This document shows, in pieces, positions 34,613-42,742 of a stretch of 64,000 nt of DNA (within the stretch, counting starts at the first letter, position 1; every line of letters begins with the position of its first letter). The DNA is from Paracoccus spongiarum (GTDB lineage: Bacteria > Pseudomonadota > Alphaproteobacteria > Rhodobacterales > Rhodobacteraceae). The translations under genes were made by a program, and so were the position numbers. The notes under the pieces were generated by a model, which had not been told where the DNA came from, made no database searches, and worked only from the letters and a program-made list of their open reading frames with translations. The stretch spans positions 62,001 through 126,000 of the forward strand of contig NZ_JAVAMQ010000003.1 of assembly GCF_030732095.1 (NCBI RefSeq). The letters are read 5' to 3'.

Positions 34613-35269
34613 TGGGGCGTTCCATCTGTTCGTTGAGTTTCGCAACCATCACCGCTTCGATGACGGGCAGCAGTTCGGCCGCAGCAGTGGTTGGCACGCC
34701 GAGGGCGTCGCCAAGGGCGAGCGCCGCCGACATGTCCCAGCCGATCACCGCGCCGGGCAGAACCCGGAGTTGGCCGCCGAGGCGGCCGACCAGGTCCCAG
34801 ACCTGCCAGCCCTCAAGGGTCAGCGGCCGGTTTAGCCGCGCCGGGCAGTCCGGGCACGTCGTTTGGCAGGCGTCGCAATATCGGTCGCCCCCGCCGAAGA
34901 ACCATTCGGCGAGAGCGCGGAGTCGTTTTTTTCCTGTTCCAGCAGCAGGCCCTTCGAGACATAGGTCAACTGGAACGCCTCGAAGATCGGCCAGATGTCG
35001 AGCAGCGCGTCAATAGCCTCAGGGCTGGGATCGATCGGCTTGCCTTCCGCATTTCCGATACCGTCCCAGGCGAGCACCGCCCGCCGCGCCAGCGCCTTGG
35101 CGAAGGCGACGGCGCGTTCCTCGTCGGACGCCTCGTCCGGCACCGCCTCGACGGCGGGATCACTGCGGGTCGCCACCATCAGAGCGGTGGTCAGCGGGCG
35201 CAGCTGCACACGGACGCCAGGGGCGAGGTCATGCCAGCGGGGCGCATTGGTCAGGTCGAGCGTCAGCAT
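34605..35269 (-). CDS. tail chaperone long form, -1 frameshift product
   Basis: If ribosomes slip back one base on A AAA AAC (34931-34925), the chaperone continues for about 106 more codons to TGA at 34605, giving about 221 residues. The extension has no start codon near its beginning, is fully open, and shows protein-like sequence: LTLEGWQVWDLVGRLGGQLR, PGAVIGWDMSAALALGDALG and a CDACQTTCPDC cluster. It ends 8 bp inside the tape-measure gene. It corresponds to lambda gpGT, which links the tape measure to the tail tube during assembly. Confidence 0.8.
34832..35269 (-). CDS. tail assembly chaperone, short form
   Basis: 145 residues from ATG 35269, which shares its A with the TGA of the tail tube gene. 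MLTLDLTNAPRWHDLAPGVR is a beta start, followed by a helical domain with an acidic stretch (VPDEASDEERAVAFAKALAR). It ends in a basic tail AKRRARTARRG. Located between the tail tube and tape measure genes, the canonical place for the G/T chaperone. An in-frame slippery heptamer at codons 113-115 yields a longer product. Confidence 0.8.
   Translation of the reverse strand: MLTLDLTNAPRWHDLAPGVRVQLRPLTTALMVATRSDPAVEAVPDEASDEERAVAFAKALARRAVLAWDGIGNAEGKPIDPSPEAIDALLDIWPIFEAFQLTYVSKGLLLEQEKNDSALSPNGSSAGATDIATPAKRRARTARRG
34925..34931 (-). promoter_or_regulatory. programmed -1 ribosomal frameshift site
   Basis: On the minus strand the heptamer A AAA AAC occurs in the zero frame (codons GAA AAA AAC) of the tail chaperone gene. 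It is one of the most efficient bacterial -1 slippery sequences. The -1 frame stays open downstream for about 106 codons and reaches the tape-measure start. GC-rich sequence follows that could form a stimulatory structure. Confidence 0.85.
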
Positions 35270-36207
35270 CAATACGTCTCCACATCGTTCACAAGGGTGG
35301 CGGTGCACATCCGGCCGACGACGCTGTCGCGCGCGGCCTGCCAGTCGAAGGTCGCCTGCACGCCCTGCGGCCCGGAAATCTCGATGCGCGGGCGCGGCAG
35401 GTAGACGGCGTGAACGGTGAAGGTGAAGCTCTCGCCGGACGGCAGGACGTAGGCGAACTCGAGCTCGCAGGGATCGCCGTTGATCGCCTGCGTCACCAGT
35501 GTGCTGTCGGCGAACCGAACCTCGATGGAGCCGGTCAACGCGGCGATGGAGGGATCCGCGCCGTCGATGCGGCCGTCCGAACGGATGGTCTCGATCCGGT
35601 CGAGATTGTTGGCATAGGTGATGTCGGCCGAGACCACGTTGCCGAGGGCCGAACCGTTCCGCGTGATCGACCCGTTGAAATGGCCGAAGCGCTTCAGTTC
35701 CAGCGCGGCGGGCGTTCCGGCGCTGGCCGTGGTCCCGACCGTCTCGCCCTGCGCCACCAGCCGGGCCGTCGCGGTCAGCAGCCCCGAGCGCTGCATCTGC
35801 CAGGTGATCTGGTCGAGCACGCAGCCGGAATACATGGCGTAGCGCGGCACCTCGGGCATGCCGGTCTCGATTGAGAGGCTCGGCAGCGTCCAGGCGCCCG
35901 ACTGGAATTCGTGCGTCCAAGGGCCGGTGCCCGTGGTCGTCGGTGAGCCGAAGGCCGCTTTCAGCCAGAAACCGAACGCTTCGGCATCGAGCGGCACGAC
36001 GACGTCGCCGTCGGCCGTCACCGCATCCTTGATCGGTGCCAGCGGATCGCGGCCATAGCCGAGAAGCTCGGAGTTCAGCAGCGGCTGCTCCGCGCCGAGC
36101 GTGGTGCTGGCGAAGGGCATCTTCGTGAAGCCGCCAGCGGGCGGCGTGCCATACGTGGTCTCGAACGCAAGCGCCATCTGCGCCCGCGCCCCTTGGGCTC
36201 GTGCCAT
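35269..36207 (-). CDS. major tail tube protein
   Basis: 312 residues. MARAQGARAQMALAFETTYG is the typical N-terminus of tail tube proteins in rhodobacterial siphophages. Beta-rich sequence follows, with LDAEAFGFWLKAAFG and a C-terminal domain with FTVHAVYLPRPRIEISGPQG. It forms the stacked rings of the tail tube. The gene lies between tail terminator and chaperone, and its stop shares a base with the chaperone start (TGATG). Confidence 0.88.
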   Translation of the reverse strand: MARAQGARAQMALAFETTYGTPPAGGFTKMPFASTTLGAEQPLLNSELLGYGRDPLAPIKDAVTADGDVVVPLDAEAFGFWLKAAFGSPTTTGTGPWTHEFQSGAWTLPSLSIETGMPEVPRYAMYSGCVLDQITWQMQRSGLLTATARLVAQGETVGTTASAGTPAALELKRFGHFNGSITRNGSALGNVVSADITYANNLDRIETIRSDGRIDGADPSIAALTGSIEVRFADSTLVTQAINGDPCELEFAYVLPSGESFTFTVHAVYLPRPRIEISGPQGVQATFDWQAARDSVVGRMCTATLVNDVETY

Positions 36208-36231
36208 GGTGTTCTCCTCGGGTTGTCGGGA

Positions 36232-36651
36232 TCAGCCGAGCGGGTCGGCCGTGGTGTAGTGCAGGACGACCGGGATCACGGCGGCCTTCAGGCTGGCCGC
36301 ACCCTCGACCGGCAGATCGACTGGCCTCGGCGCTTCCGCCTCGACCCAGTCGCAGAGCCCACCCAGCGTCCGGTCGGCGGCGAGCGCCGCGCCGATGCTG
36401 GCGGTCAGCGTGTCGAAGGCAATGTCACGGTCGGCGCCTTGCACGACCGCCTCGATCTCGGCGCGGTGCTGGTAGTGGTAGGCGAGCGGCGACAGCGTCA
36501 CCTCCGGCTCCCCCGGCTCGCCGTCGCGCAGGATCAGCAGGCCATCAGTCGGCACGCGCTCCGGCAGCACCTCACCGCGCAGGGCAGTGGCAGGCAGCGC
36601 CGAGAGCCGCGCGTGCAGCGCGGCGAGGATGATTTCGCGGGGGGTGGGCAT
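36232..36651 (-). CDS. tail terminator/completion protein
   Basis: 139 residues. Alpha/beta protein starting MPTPREIILAALHARLSALP, with LAYHYQHRAEIEAVVQGADR in the middle; comparable proteins sit immediately before the tail tube gene and cap the tail (lambda gpU-like), though automatic annotation often misnames them. Assignment rests mainly on position and this pattern. Upstream lies the inserted gene at 36782-37504. Confidence 0.65.
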   Translation of the reverse strand: MPTPREIILAALHARLSALPATALRGEVLPERVPTDGLLILRDGEPGEPEVTLSPLAYHYQHRAEIEAVVQGADRDIAFDTLTASIGAALAADRTLGGLCDWVEAEAPRPVDLPVEGAASLKAAVIPVVLHYTTADPLG

Positions 36652-36781
36652 TGGGGATCTCGAAGCCTTGATTGGAGCGGCGCATGTGCCGTAAAAGTTG
36701 AGTATGGAATGCTTGTCGAACCACAGTTCGGTTCATTCATTTAAATCTCCGAACTCGAAAGCCACTCCCGTCCAAGACCCA

Positions 36782-37504
36782 TTAATTGAATCGCCTTGAG
36801 TACCTTTCTTCCACCGTAAAAGTATAAGCATCATCACCTGTTTTTGTGATGTACAGCGCTCCGCTTGGTGGCGATTCCAGCTCGTACATGAAATTTCCTA
36901 GTACGTCCGTTTTACCTCTAAGAAATAAATCAACATGCAGCTCGCTTTCGGACAAGGAAGCAAATATCCCTACTGGAATCAGTGTCTCAAACCGATTTCC
37001 ACTGCTGTCCATCGAGTGAATCTGTATGTCCATCTGCGTACCCTCAGTTATCGTCTGAAATAGCCACGGCACATGGCAGCGTTGAAACAGAACCCGTGAA
37101 ACAGAAAGTGCTCCAGGATCGACAACCAGTCCCTCAAAGTCCAAATTTGCACTGTCGGAACGGAGTGTAACTCCATCCGACGAGAATCCTTCCTCGTTCT
37201 CTACACGGCTTTGAACCAACAAAACCACATCAAGGATGGCAGAAGGCCTGTTTCCGGTATTGAAAGATGCGATGTCAAAGAAGCACTCGGCCACTCCTGG
37301 GGTGGGTGAGAAGCCAAAGGATACCAGCTGTATTCCAAGCGCAGATCGCTGCAGATAGTATTCCTGATACGGGCCGATGCTTGAGACAAGTAAGGCAAGG
37401 CAAGAAATGAGAATTGCAAGCCCTTCGGCTACATGCCTTGTGACAAAGTTACCTCTGGACCCTTGGCTATTCGGCGGCATGTTTTTCTGTTCTGTCTCGC
37501 TCAT
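36782..37504 (-). CDS. membrane-anchored protein of unknown function (phage moron)
   Basis: 240 residues. A polar N-terminus of about 25 residues is followed by one membrane helix (GLAILISCLALLVSSIG, about 28-44) and a 195-residue beta-rich domain with SFGFSPTPGVAECFFDIASF and NTGNRPSAILDVVLLVQS, suggesting an immunoglobulin-like fold outside the membrane. It is markedly AT-richer than its neighbours, has its own non-coding flanks (36652-36781 and 37505-37591), and splits two tail genes that are normally adjacent. No family is recognised. Such an inserted gene may be expressed in the lysogen, for example as a superinfection-exclusion protein. Confidence 0.75.
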   Translation of the reverse strand: MSETEQKNMPPNSQGSRGNFVTRHVAEGLAILISCLALLVSSIGPYQEYYLQRSALGIQLVSFGFSPTPGVAECFFDIASFNTGNRPSAILDVVLLVQSRVENEEGFSSDGVTLRSDSANLDFEGLVVDPGALSVSRVLFQRCHVPWLFQTITEGTQMDIQIHSMDSSGNRFETLIPVGIFASLSESELHVDLFLRGKTDVLGNFMYELESPPSGALYITKTGDDAYTFTVEERYSRRFN

Positions 37505-37591
37505 ACTGCCTCCACGAAATGCCTAGGAGGTTAGGGAAAGCCGCATCTTGCGACAACAAATATCTAGGTCAAGTCGTTGATCCTACGGTTG

Positions 37592-38224
37592 TTAGGGTAA
37601 TCCACCCGCTAGCCAGTTCGCCACGATCAGCCCCGGCACGCTGTCCAATGCCCGGTCCGCATCCCGTGCCAGGTCCAGCCGCTTCGGCAGCTTGACCTGC
37701 GGCACGAGCAGGAAGATCGGTGCGGTGACCTTGCCGCGACCGGTCTTCGAGCGCGACACCACCGCCTGGCCCTTCGTGTTCAGCCGCCCTTCGGCCACCA
37801 GCAGGCTCGGGCCCGTGCGGCGATAGACGAACCGCAGCCGCAACCCGCGTCGCCGTTCCCATTCGCCAGGCGTGATCCGGCCGCCGCGCAGGGACTTGCC
37901 TGCGGCGGGCAGCGGAATCGCCAGCCAGACCCCATCCTTCGAGCGGATCAGCGGGCCCGTGTCGTGCGCGCCGACGATCACCGGCGCCTTCGACCAGACC
38001 AGCGCTGCCGCGTCCAGGCTCTCGCCCGACCTCGGGAAGCTCTGGCTCCGGATCGAGTTGGCCAGCCGTGTGCCGAGCCCCGCGCCAGTGATCTGCAACC
38101 GCCATGCGCTCTTCAGCCCGGACCCGGCCTCGCGCATGGCGGCGGTCACCGCGCGTTCGCCCGCCGCCACCTCGGCCGCCATCATCGCGACGATGTCGGG
38201 ATCGATGTCGAGCTTCAGTTTCAC
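37592..38224 (-). CDS. tail completion protein (DUF6441/gp10-like)
   Basis: 210 residues. MKLKLDIDPDIVAMMAAEVA is followed by ITGAGLGTRLANSIRSQSFP and a basic C-terminal half with VSRSKTGRGKVTAPIFLLVP. It matches the head-tail neck protein that often sits between connector and tail terminator in rhodobacterial prophages. Its start overlaps the stop of the gene upstream (ATGA). Confidence 0.65.
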   Translation of the reverse strand: MKLKLDIDPDIVAMMAAEVAAGERAVTAAMREAGSGLKSAWRLQITGAGLGTRLANSIRSQSFPRSGESLDAAALVWSKAPVIVGAHDTGPLIRSKDGVWLAIPLPAAGKSLRGGRITPGEWERRRGLRLRFVYRRTGPSLLVAEGRLNTKGQAVVSRSKTGRGKVTAPIFLLVPQVKLPKRLDLARDADRALDSVPGLIVANWLAGGLP

Positions 38225-38532
38225 GCGGGCCTCAGATCTACGGTCCAGACCAGCCGCTCGCGGTCGCGGATGGGCTCGCCCTGGATGAGGAAGGCGTCGC
38301 CGTCGATCTCGATCCGGTCGCCGGGACGCGGGTTCGCCACCTCGCCGACACGCAAATCGATGCGGGTGGTTTCCGACCAGAGCCGCGCATCACCGAAGTC
38401 GGAGACGACATCCGCGCGCAGGGCGATGACGCGCACCAGCACGGGTGCGCCGCCGTCGGCGATATAGACCGCGTCCCGGCCGATGTTCGGATCGGCGAAG
38501 AGCGCGCCGACGGCGGCGGCGAAGGCGCTCAT
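38221..38532 (-). CDS. head-tail joining protein
   Basis: 103 residues from ATG 38532 (TGATG with the DUF2190 gene). A small beta-rich protein, MSAFAAAVGALFADPNIGRD then RPGDRIEIDGDAFLIQGEPI, resembling lambda gpFII-like connectors. Positioned after the decoration-type gene and before the tail completion gene, as expected for the neck. Confidence 0.65.
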   Translation of the reverse strand: MSAFAAAVGALFADPNIGRDAVYIADGGAPVLVRVIALRADVVSDFGDARLWSETTRIDLRVGEVANPRPGDRIEIDGDAFLIQGEPIRDRERLVWTVDLRPA

Positions 38533-38867
38533 CAGAAGGCCGCGTTCAGGCGCACCCGGCCGATGGTGTCGCCCGCACCGCTCGCCACCGCCTCGACGGC
38601 CACGCCTACAGACGTGTTGTCGGTGGCGACCGTGGTGCAGCGCTTGTTGGTGTCGTCCCAATAGACCTTGGCGCCCACGGTCCAGGCCTGCGAGCCGACC
38701 TTTGTGATGTCGAAGACGCCGACGAGTGCTGCCTCGACGGGATCGCCGAGGGCGGCGTCCCCGGCCGCGATGCCGAAGATGGAGCCGACGAGCAGGCCAT
38801 CGCCGGAGGCGACGGCGTAGGGCGCGGTCAGGGTGATGGTGTTGCCGGGCTGGACGTAGTTTTTCAT
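38532..38867 (-). CDS. DUF2190 capsid-associated protein
   Basis: 111 residues. The start NYVQPGNTITLTAPYAVASG and the repeated small-residue beta pattern with DGLLVGSIFGIAAGDAALGD, then KVYWDDTNKRCTTVATDNTS, are typical of DUF2190 proteins, commonly encoded beside the major capsid gene and thought to decorate or stabilise the head. Confidence 0.85.
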   Translation of the reverse strand: MKNYVQPGNTITLTAPYAVASGDGLLVGSIFGIAAGDAALGDPVEAALVGVFDITKVGSQAWTVGAKVYWDDTNKRCTTVATDNTSVGVAVEAVASGAGDTIGRVRLNAAF

Positions 38868-38942
38868 GACGGGGATCCTTGTGGAAAGACGAAGGGCGGC
38901 CCGATTGGACCGCCCCGTGTGTCAGGGTTCAGGAAGCGCGCC

Positions 38943-40997
38943 TTACGCGCCCGGGTTCTTGTAGAGACCGCGCCAGTCGATGGCCTTGGCGCCGAAGTCG
39001 AGGCGGCATTTGATCTCGACGCCGTCCACGTCGAAGCCGTTGCGGGTCTCGATGTAGGCGCCCTGCTGGCCCTCGAGATAGGCGTACTCGATGGTGTCGA
39101 TCTGGTTCGGGCTGGCCGCCAGATACCAGGCGGTCTCGCTGGCGGCGTCGAGGCGCGGCTCGCTGATCGGCGCCAACGTGCGGATCGACTGCGGCACCAC
39201 GCTGGAGGTCGCGGCGGGCACGAGGTTCTGCGCGACCAGCTGCTCGGCCTTCAGCTCCAGCGAGGCGGGCACGATCAGGAAGGCGGGGCGGACGTTCAGC
39301 ACCGTCTTCTTGTCGAGCCCCGTCTGCTTGGCCATGGCGGCGCGGGCCGCGCCCACGCTGCTGACATCGAGCGCCGCGCCGGTCCCCGCGAGGTTCTTGT
39401 GCGTGGTGTGGAACAGCGCGTTGCCGTCGGCCATCGCCGGGTTGGCGGTGATGATGCCCCAGACCACGTCCGATTCCAGCTGGGCGATGGAGTTGCCGTA
39501 CATCGCCGGGATCCGGGTGAAGGCGTCGAGATCATCGTTGATCAGCGTCTGGCGCGTGATCGCGACCACCCGGCCATAGGTCTTGACCTTGTAGCTCTCC
39601 TTGCTCTCGCCCAGCGTCCCGCGCTTGAACTCGCCGCTCTCGCCGACCTCCAGCAGCTGCGGCGCCTCGCCAAGCTGGACACGGTGCATGGCCTTGAAGT
39701 CGGTGGCGAGCACCTGACGGCAGAACAGCATGAAGGTCCGGGGATAGGCCTCATAGGCTTGCCGGAGCGTCTTGTTGGTGACCGCCGACAGGATCTCGGG
39801 GAAGTCGGAGGTGGAGTGCAGCGCCCGCGTCGCCACCTCGTCACGCGACAGGCCCCGCGTGTTGACCCCGGCATTGCCGAGGCTTTCGCGGGCCAGTTCC
39901 AGCAGCGTCATGCCGCGGTACTGGCGCGCGGCGTCCTCGAGCTGGAAGAGCGTCGGGCTGTAGCGGTGCAGCAGCGCGTTGGCCACCGCGTCGCGGCGGG
40001 TGATGCGCTCGTCCCGGCCGCCCAGCGGGACAGAGACATGGGGGAAGGTCCGGGTCTCGTCCGACTTCGCGGCGACCTGGTCGAGGATCAGGCGGCGGGA
40101 CTCGTCGACGCTGACGCCGCGCTTGACCAGATCCTCGGCGAAGCCGCGCTCGAGGTTCAGCCGCCCGGCCAGATCGTAGATCGTGGAGACGCGATCGCGC
40201 TCGGCCTCGCGGGCGCGGGTGGCGACCGCTTCGGTGTCGGGTGCAGGAGTTGCCTGCATCTTCGGCTGCGCGCGTGTCTCACTGGCCGCGACCTTCGGGT
40301 CGGGCGCAGCCGCTTTCGGCTCGGTCATGGGGGTGTCCTCGGTTTCGACCGGCGCGGTCGGCTGGGTGGTGGGGGTTGCGGCGTCGCTTGCCGGGGTTTC
40401 GGTCTTGTCCGTCATCGGGATCGATCCTTTCGTGCTTGAAGGGGCGTCCCGGCGGTGGAGGACGCAGTCGTGAAGGGGATGCTGGGCGCGGAAGCCCGCG
40501 GCGGGGTCAGCCCCGACCGCGACGGCGGAGACCTCGAACGGGGTCCAGTCCACTGCGCGCCAGAGTTCGCGGGCGGCCTCGGGTTTCGAGACCTCGAAGC
40601 GGTGGACCTGGTAGCCGATGGAGACCGCGCGGATGTGCCCGGCCTGGATGTCGCGCCAGATCGGCTCGACATCGGCACGCTCGGAGATGCGCACGAGCGC
40701 GATGCCCCGGCCGTTCTCGATCCTCGCCGAACCCGGCACGACCGAGCCGATCACTGCATCGAGCGTGTCGAGCTCATGCACCTTCAGGAACGGCGCGCCC
40801 GCGTTCAGCCGGTCGAGCCTCACATGGGCGGGATCGAGGCTCAGTTCCTCGTCATAGGGCTCGCCGAAAAAGGTGGCGCGGCGGACGCGGGCCCCGGTCG
40901 ACCAGACCACCTCGACGGTGCGGCTGTCGGCATCGGCGGTGTTCGGAGCAAGCTCCGCCGACCGGCGCATGGCCGGCAGTTCGATCATCGTGTCCAT
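38943..40997 (-). CDS. prohead protease-major capsid fusion protein
   Basis: 684 residues in three parts. Residues 1-180 form an HK97-family prohead protease (HELDTLDAVIGSV with the His, HIRAVSIGYQVHRF with the Ser). Residues 190-270 form a Pro/Thr/Ala/Glu-rich linker. A helical scaffold and capsid domain follow (from about 275; DLAGRLNLERGFAEDLVKRG, TYGRVVAITRQTLINDDLDA, ITANPAMADGNALFHTTHKN). It cleaves itself during head maturation. An internal ATG (40415, residue 195) is preceded by AAGGA at 9 bases, so a capsid-only product of 490 residues is possible. Starts 5 bp after the portal stop. Confidence 0.93.
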   Translation of the reverse strand: MDTMIELPAMRRSAELAPNTADADSRTVEVVWSTGARVRRATFFGEPYDEELSLDPAHVRLDRLNAGAPFLKVHELDTLDAVIGSVVPGSARIENGRGIALVRISERADVEPIWRDIQAGHIRAVSIGYQVHRFEVSKPEAARELWRAVDWTPFEVSAVAVGADPAAGFRAQHPLHDCVLHRRDAPSSTKGSIPMTDKTETPASDAATPTTQPTAPVETEDTPMTEPKAAAPDPKVAASETRAQPKMQATPAPDTEAVATRAREAERDRVSTIYDLAGRLNLERGFAEDLVKRGVSVDESRRLILDQVAAKSDETRTFPHVSVPLGGRDERITRRDAVANALLHRYSPTLFQLEDAARQYRGMTLLELARESLGNAGVNTRGLSRDEVATRALHSTSDFPEILSAVTNKTLRQAYEAYPRTFMLFCRQVLATDFKAMHRVQLGEAPQLLEVGESGEFKRGTLGESKESYKVKTYGRVVAITRQTLINDDLDAFTRIPAMYGNSIAQLESDVVWGIITANPAMADGNALFHTTHKNLAGTGAALDVSSVGAARAAMAKQTGLDKKTVLNVRPAFLIVPASLELKAEQLVAQNLVPAATSSVVPQSIRTLAPISEPRLDAASETAWYLAASPNQIDTIEYAYLEGQQGAYIETRNGFDVDGVEIKCRLDFGAKAIDWRGLYKNPGA

Positions 40998-41002
40998 GAA
41001 GG

Positions 41003-42532
41003 TCAGTCCTGTTGGTCGGCCTGCGCCGGGTCATTGTCCGCGTCGGCGGCCGGGTCGTCGTTCGCCGGATCGCTGCTCTGCGCGCTGCCGGTCTTGGTGA
41101 CGCGGCGCGGGTCGCTGTCGAGCACCAGCCCCAGCCCGTCGAGCTTGGCGTTGGTGGCGGCGATCTCTGCCAGCACCGCGTCCGGGTTGCGTCCCTGTTT
41201 CGCAATCACCTCGGCCAGCGTCATGGTGCCGGACCGGATCGACAGCAGGTTCGCCATCGCGTCCTTCTGCGGATCGACCGCCTCGAACTTCGGCGGCGAC
41301 CATTCGACCGGCACGGTCGGCGACGGGATTTGGCCTGCAGCCCATGCGGCTTCCGTGAACCATCGCCAGACCGGCGCGCAGAACATCGGGATGAACAGCT
41401 GCCACTGCACGGCGTCGATCTGGCGGCGGAACTCGACGAGGCCCGCGCGGATCGAGGAATAGTTCACCTGGCTGAGATCGCCGGTCATTAGCTCGTAGGG
41501 CACCCGGAACCCGGCCGAGATCGTATGCAGGCTGGCCCGCTTGTATTCGCCGTAACCGCCGGTAGCGACGGGCTGGTTGAAGCGGATGTCCTTGCCGCCG
41601 CGCGCATAGGCGATCAGCCCCGGCTCGAACTGCTCGACCCGGTTGCCGTCGGCGTCAACCACCGAAGGCGCGATGCCCTGCTGTGCCTCGTCGTCGCCAA
41701 ACACGATGGCGGTGACGCAGGCCTCGGTCTTCTTGCGGACCAGTTCCGCCACCTCGTAATCGTCGAGATCGCGCAAGGACCGGATCACCGGCGCGCCCCA
41801 GGGGACGCCGCGCGCCTGAGTCCTCTGCTTCTCGTAGACATGGGCGATCTCGGTCGCCGGGACCGGGCGGCTCTGCAACCCGTTCTGCAAGGCACCATAG
41901 GCGTCGCCAGGATGCTCGGCATGGAGCCAGTAGGCGCGGCGCTTGCCGACCGGATCGAACTCGATCCCCTGGACCAGCCGCCCCGCGCCGAGGACGCCGG
42001 ATTTCGTGGCGTCGAGGAAGTCGGCTTCCAGAACCTGCAATTGCAGCGGCACCGGCAGGCCGTCGCTCGTCCGTCGCAGCCTGCGACGCACCAGGACTTC
42101 TCCCGCCTCGACCATCTCGCGGCAGATCAGCGTCTGCAGGCCGTAGAAGTCGAGCTGGCCGTCGGCATCGCACTCCGCCGTCCAGCGTTCGAAGAGCGCG
42201 TCCACCTTGCGGTCGAGCGTGTCGTCGCCGCTGGCCGCGCGCGGCATGATGCCTGCGCCGATGATGTTGTTCACCAGCACCGCAACGGCCTTGGCCGCAT
42301 GCGGGTTGTTGCGGACCAGATCGCGCATCCGGTCGCGCAATAGCGCCCCGGCCACGCCGATCTCGGTGTCGGCCGAGGATCCCGGCGCGCGCCAGCCCTC
42401 GGTCCGCCGTCCGCGCGCGGCCCCGTCGTAGCCCCGCGTCAGGGTCTCGAACGCCTGACGCGCCATCACGCGGCGCGCGGCCATGCGCGGGGCCACCGTC
42501 GCGATGGCGTGGTCGAACCAGGTCGCCGACAT
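41003..42532 (-). CDS. phage portal protein, lambda type
   Basis: 509 residues from ATG 42532 (GTG 42535 also possible). Typical gpB-like segments: GYDGAARGRRTEGWRAPGSS, ARDLVRNNP-type motif RMRDLVRNNPHAAKAVAVLV, IEFDPVGKRRAYWLHAEHPG and NYSSIRAGLVEFRRQIDAVQ. The C-terminal tail is Asp/Ala-rich. It forms the dodecameric DNA gate at one capsid vertex. The gene is flanked by gpW-like and protease-capsid genes. Confidence 0.95.
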   Translation of the reverse strand: MSATWFDHAIATVAPRMAARRVMARQAFETLTRGYDGAARGRRTEGWRAPGSSADTEIGVAGALLRDRMRDLVRNNPHAAKAVAVLVNNIIGAGIMPRAASGDDTLDRKVDALFERWTAECDADGQLDFYGLQTLICREMVEAGEVLVRRRLRRTSDGLPVPLQLQVLEADFLDATKSGVLGAGRLVQGIEFDPVGKRRAYWLHAEHPGDAYGALQNGLQSRPVPATEIAHVYEKQRTQARGVPWGAPVIRSLRDLDDYEVAELVRKKTEACVTAIVFGDDEAQQGIAPSVVDADGNRVEQFEPGLIAYARGGKDIRFNQPVATGGYGEYKRASLHTISAGFRVPYELMTGDLSQVNYSSIRAGLVEFRRQIDAVQWQLFIPMFCAPVWRWFTEAAWAAGQIPSPTVPVEWSPPKFEAVDPQKDAMANLLSIRSGTMTLAEVIAKQGRNPDAVLAEIAATNAKLDGLGLVLDSDPRRVTKTGSAQSSDPANDDPAADADNDPAQADQQD

Positions 42533-42741
42533 CACCGGTCCCCGCGCGAGAAGCCCGCCAGCCCGGCGACGGGCAGCGGCCGCGTGGTGCCCGCGATGGC
42601 GCGCTCGATAGTCCGGATACGGGCGAGCAGGTCCTCGGCCGAGCCGTAATCCACGGACTTGCCGTCATAGCTGACCCGGGTCGTGCCGCTGGCATAGGCG
42701 CGGCGCAGCGCCGAGAGCTCGGTTTCCGTCCAGTCGGTCAT
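42532..42741 (-). CDS. gpW-like head-tail connector
   Basis: 69 residues. MTDWTETELSALRRAYASGT, then TRVSYDGKSVDYGSAEDLLA, is the gpW/head-completion signature found between terminase and portal in this phage group. It starts 1 bp after the terminase stop and ends on the portal start (TGATG). Confidence 0.9.
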   Translation of the reverse strand: MTDWTETELSALRRAYASGTTRVSYDGKSVDYGSAEDLLARIRTIERAIAGTTRPLPVAGLAGFSRGDR

Positions 42742-42742
42742 G

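Noticed and set aside
31922..34636. 904-codon plus-strand frame opposite the tape measure.
   Set aside because: Same antisense effect. The minus-strand frame has tape-measure features and a correct start after the chaperone extension.
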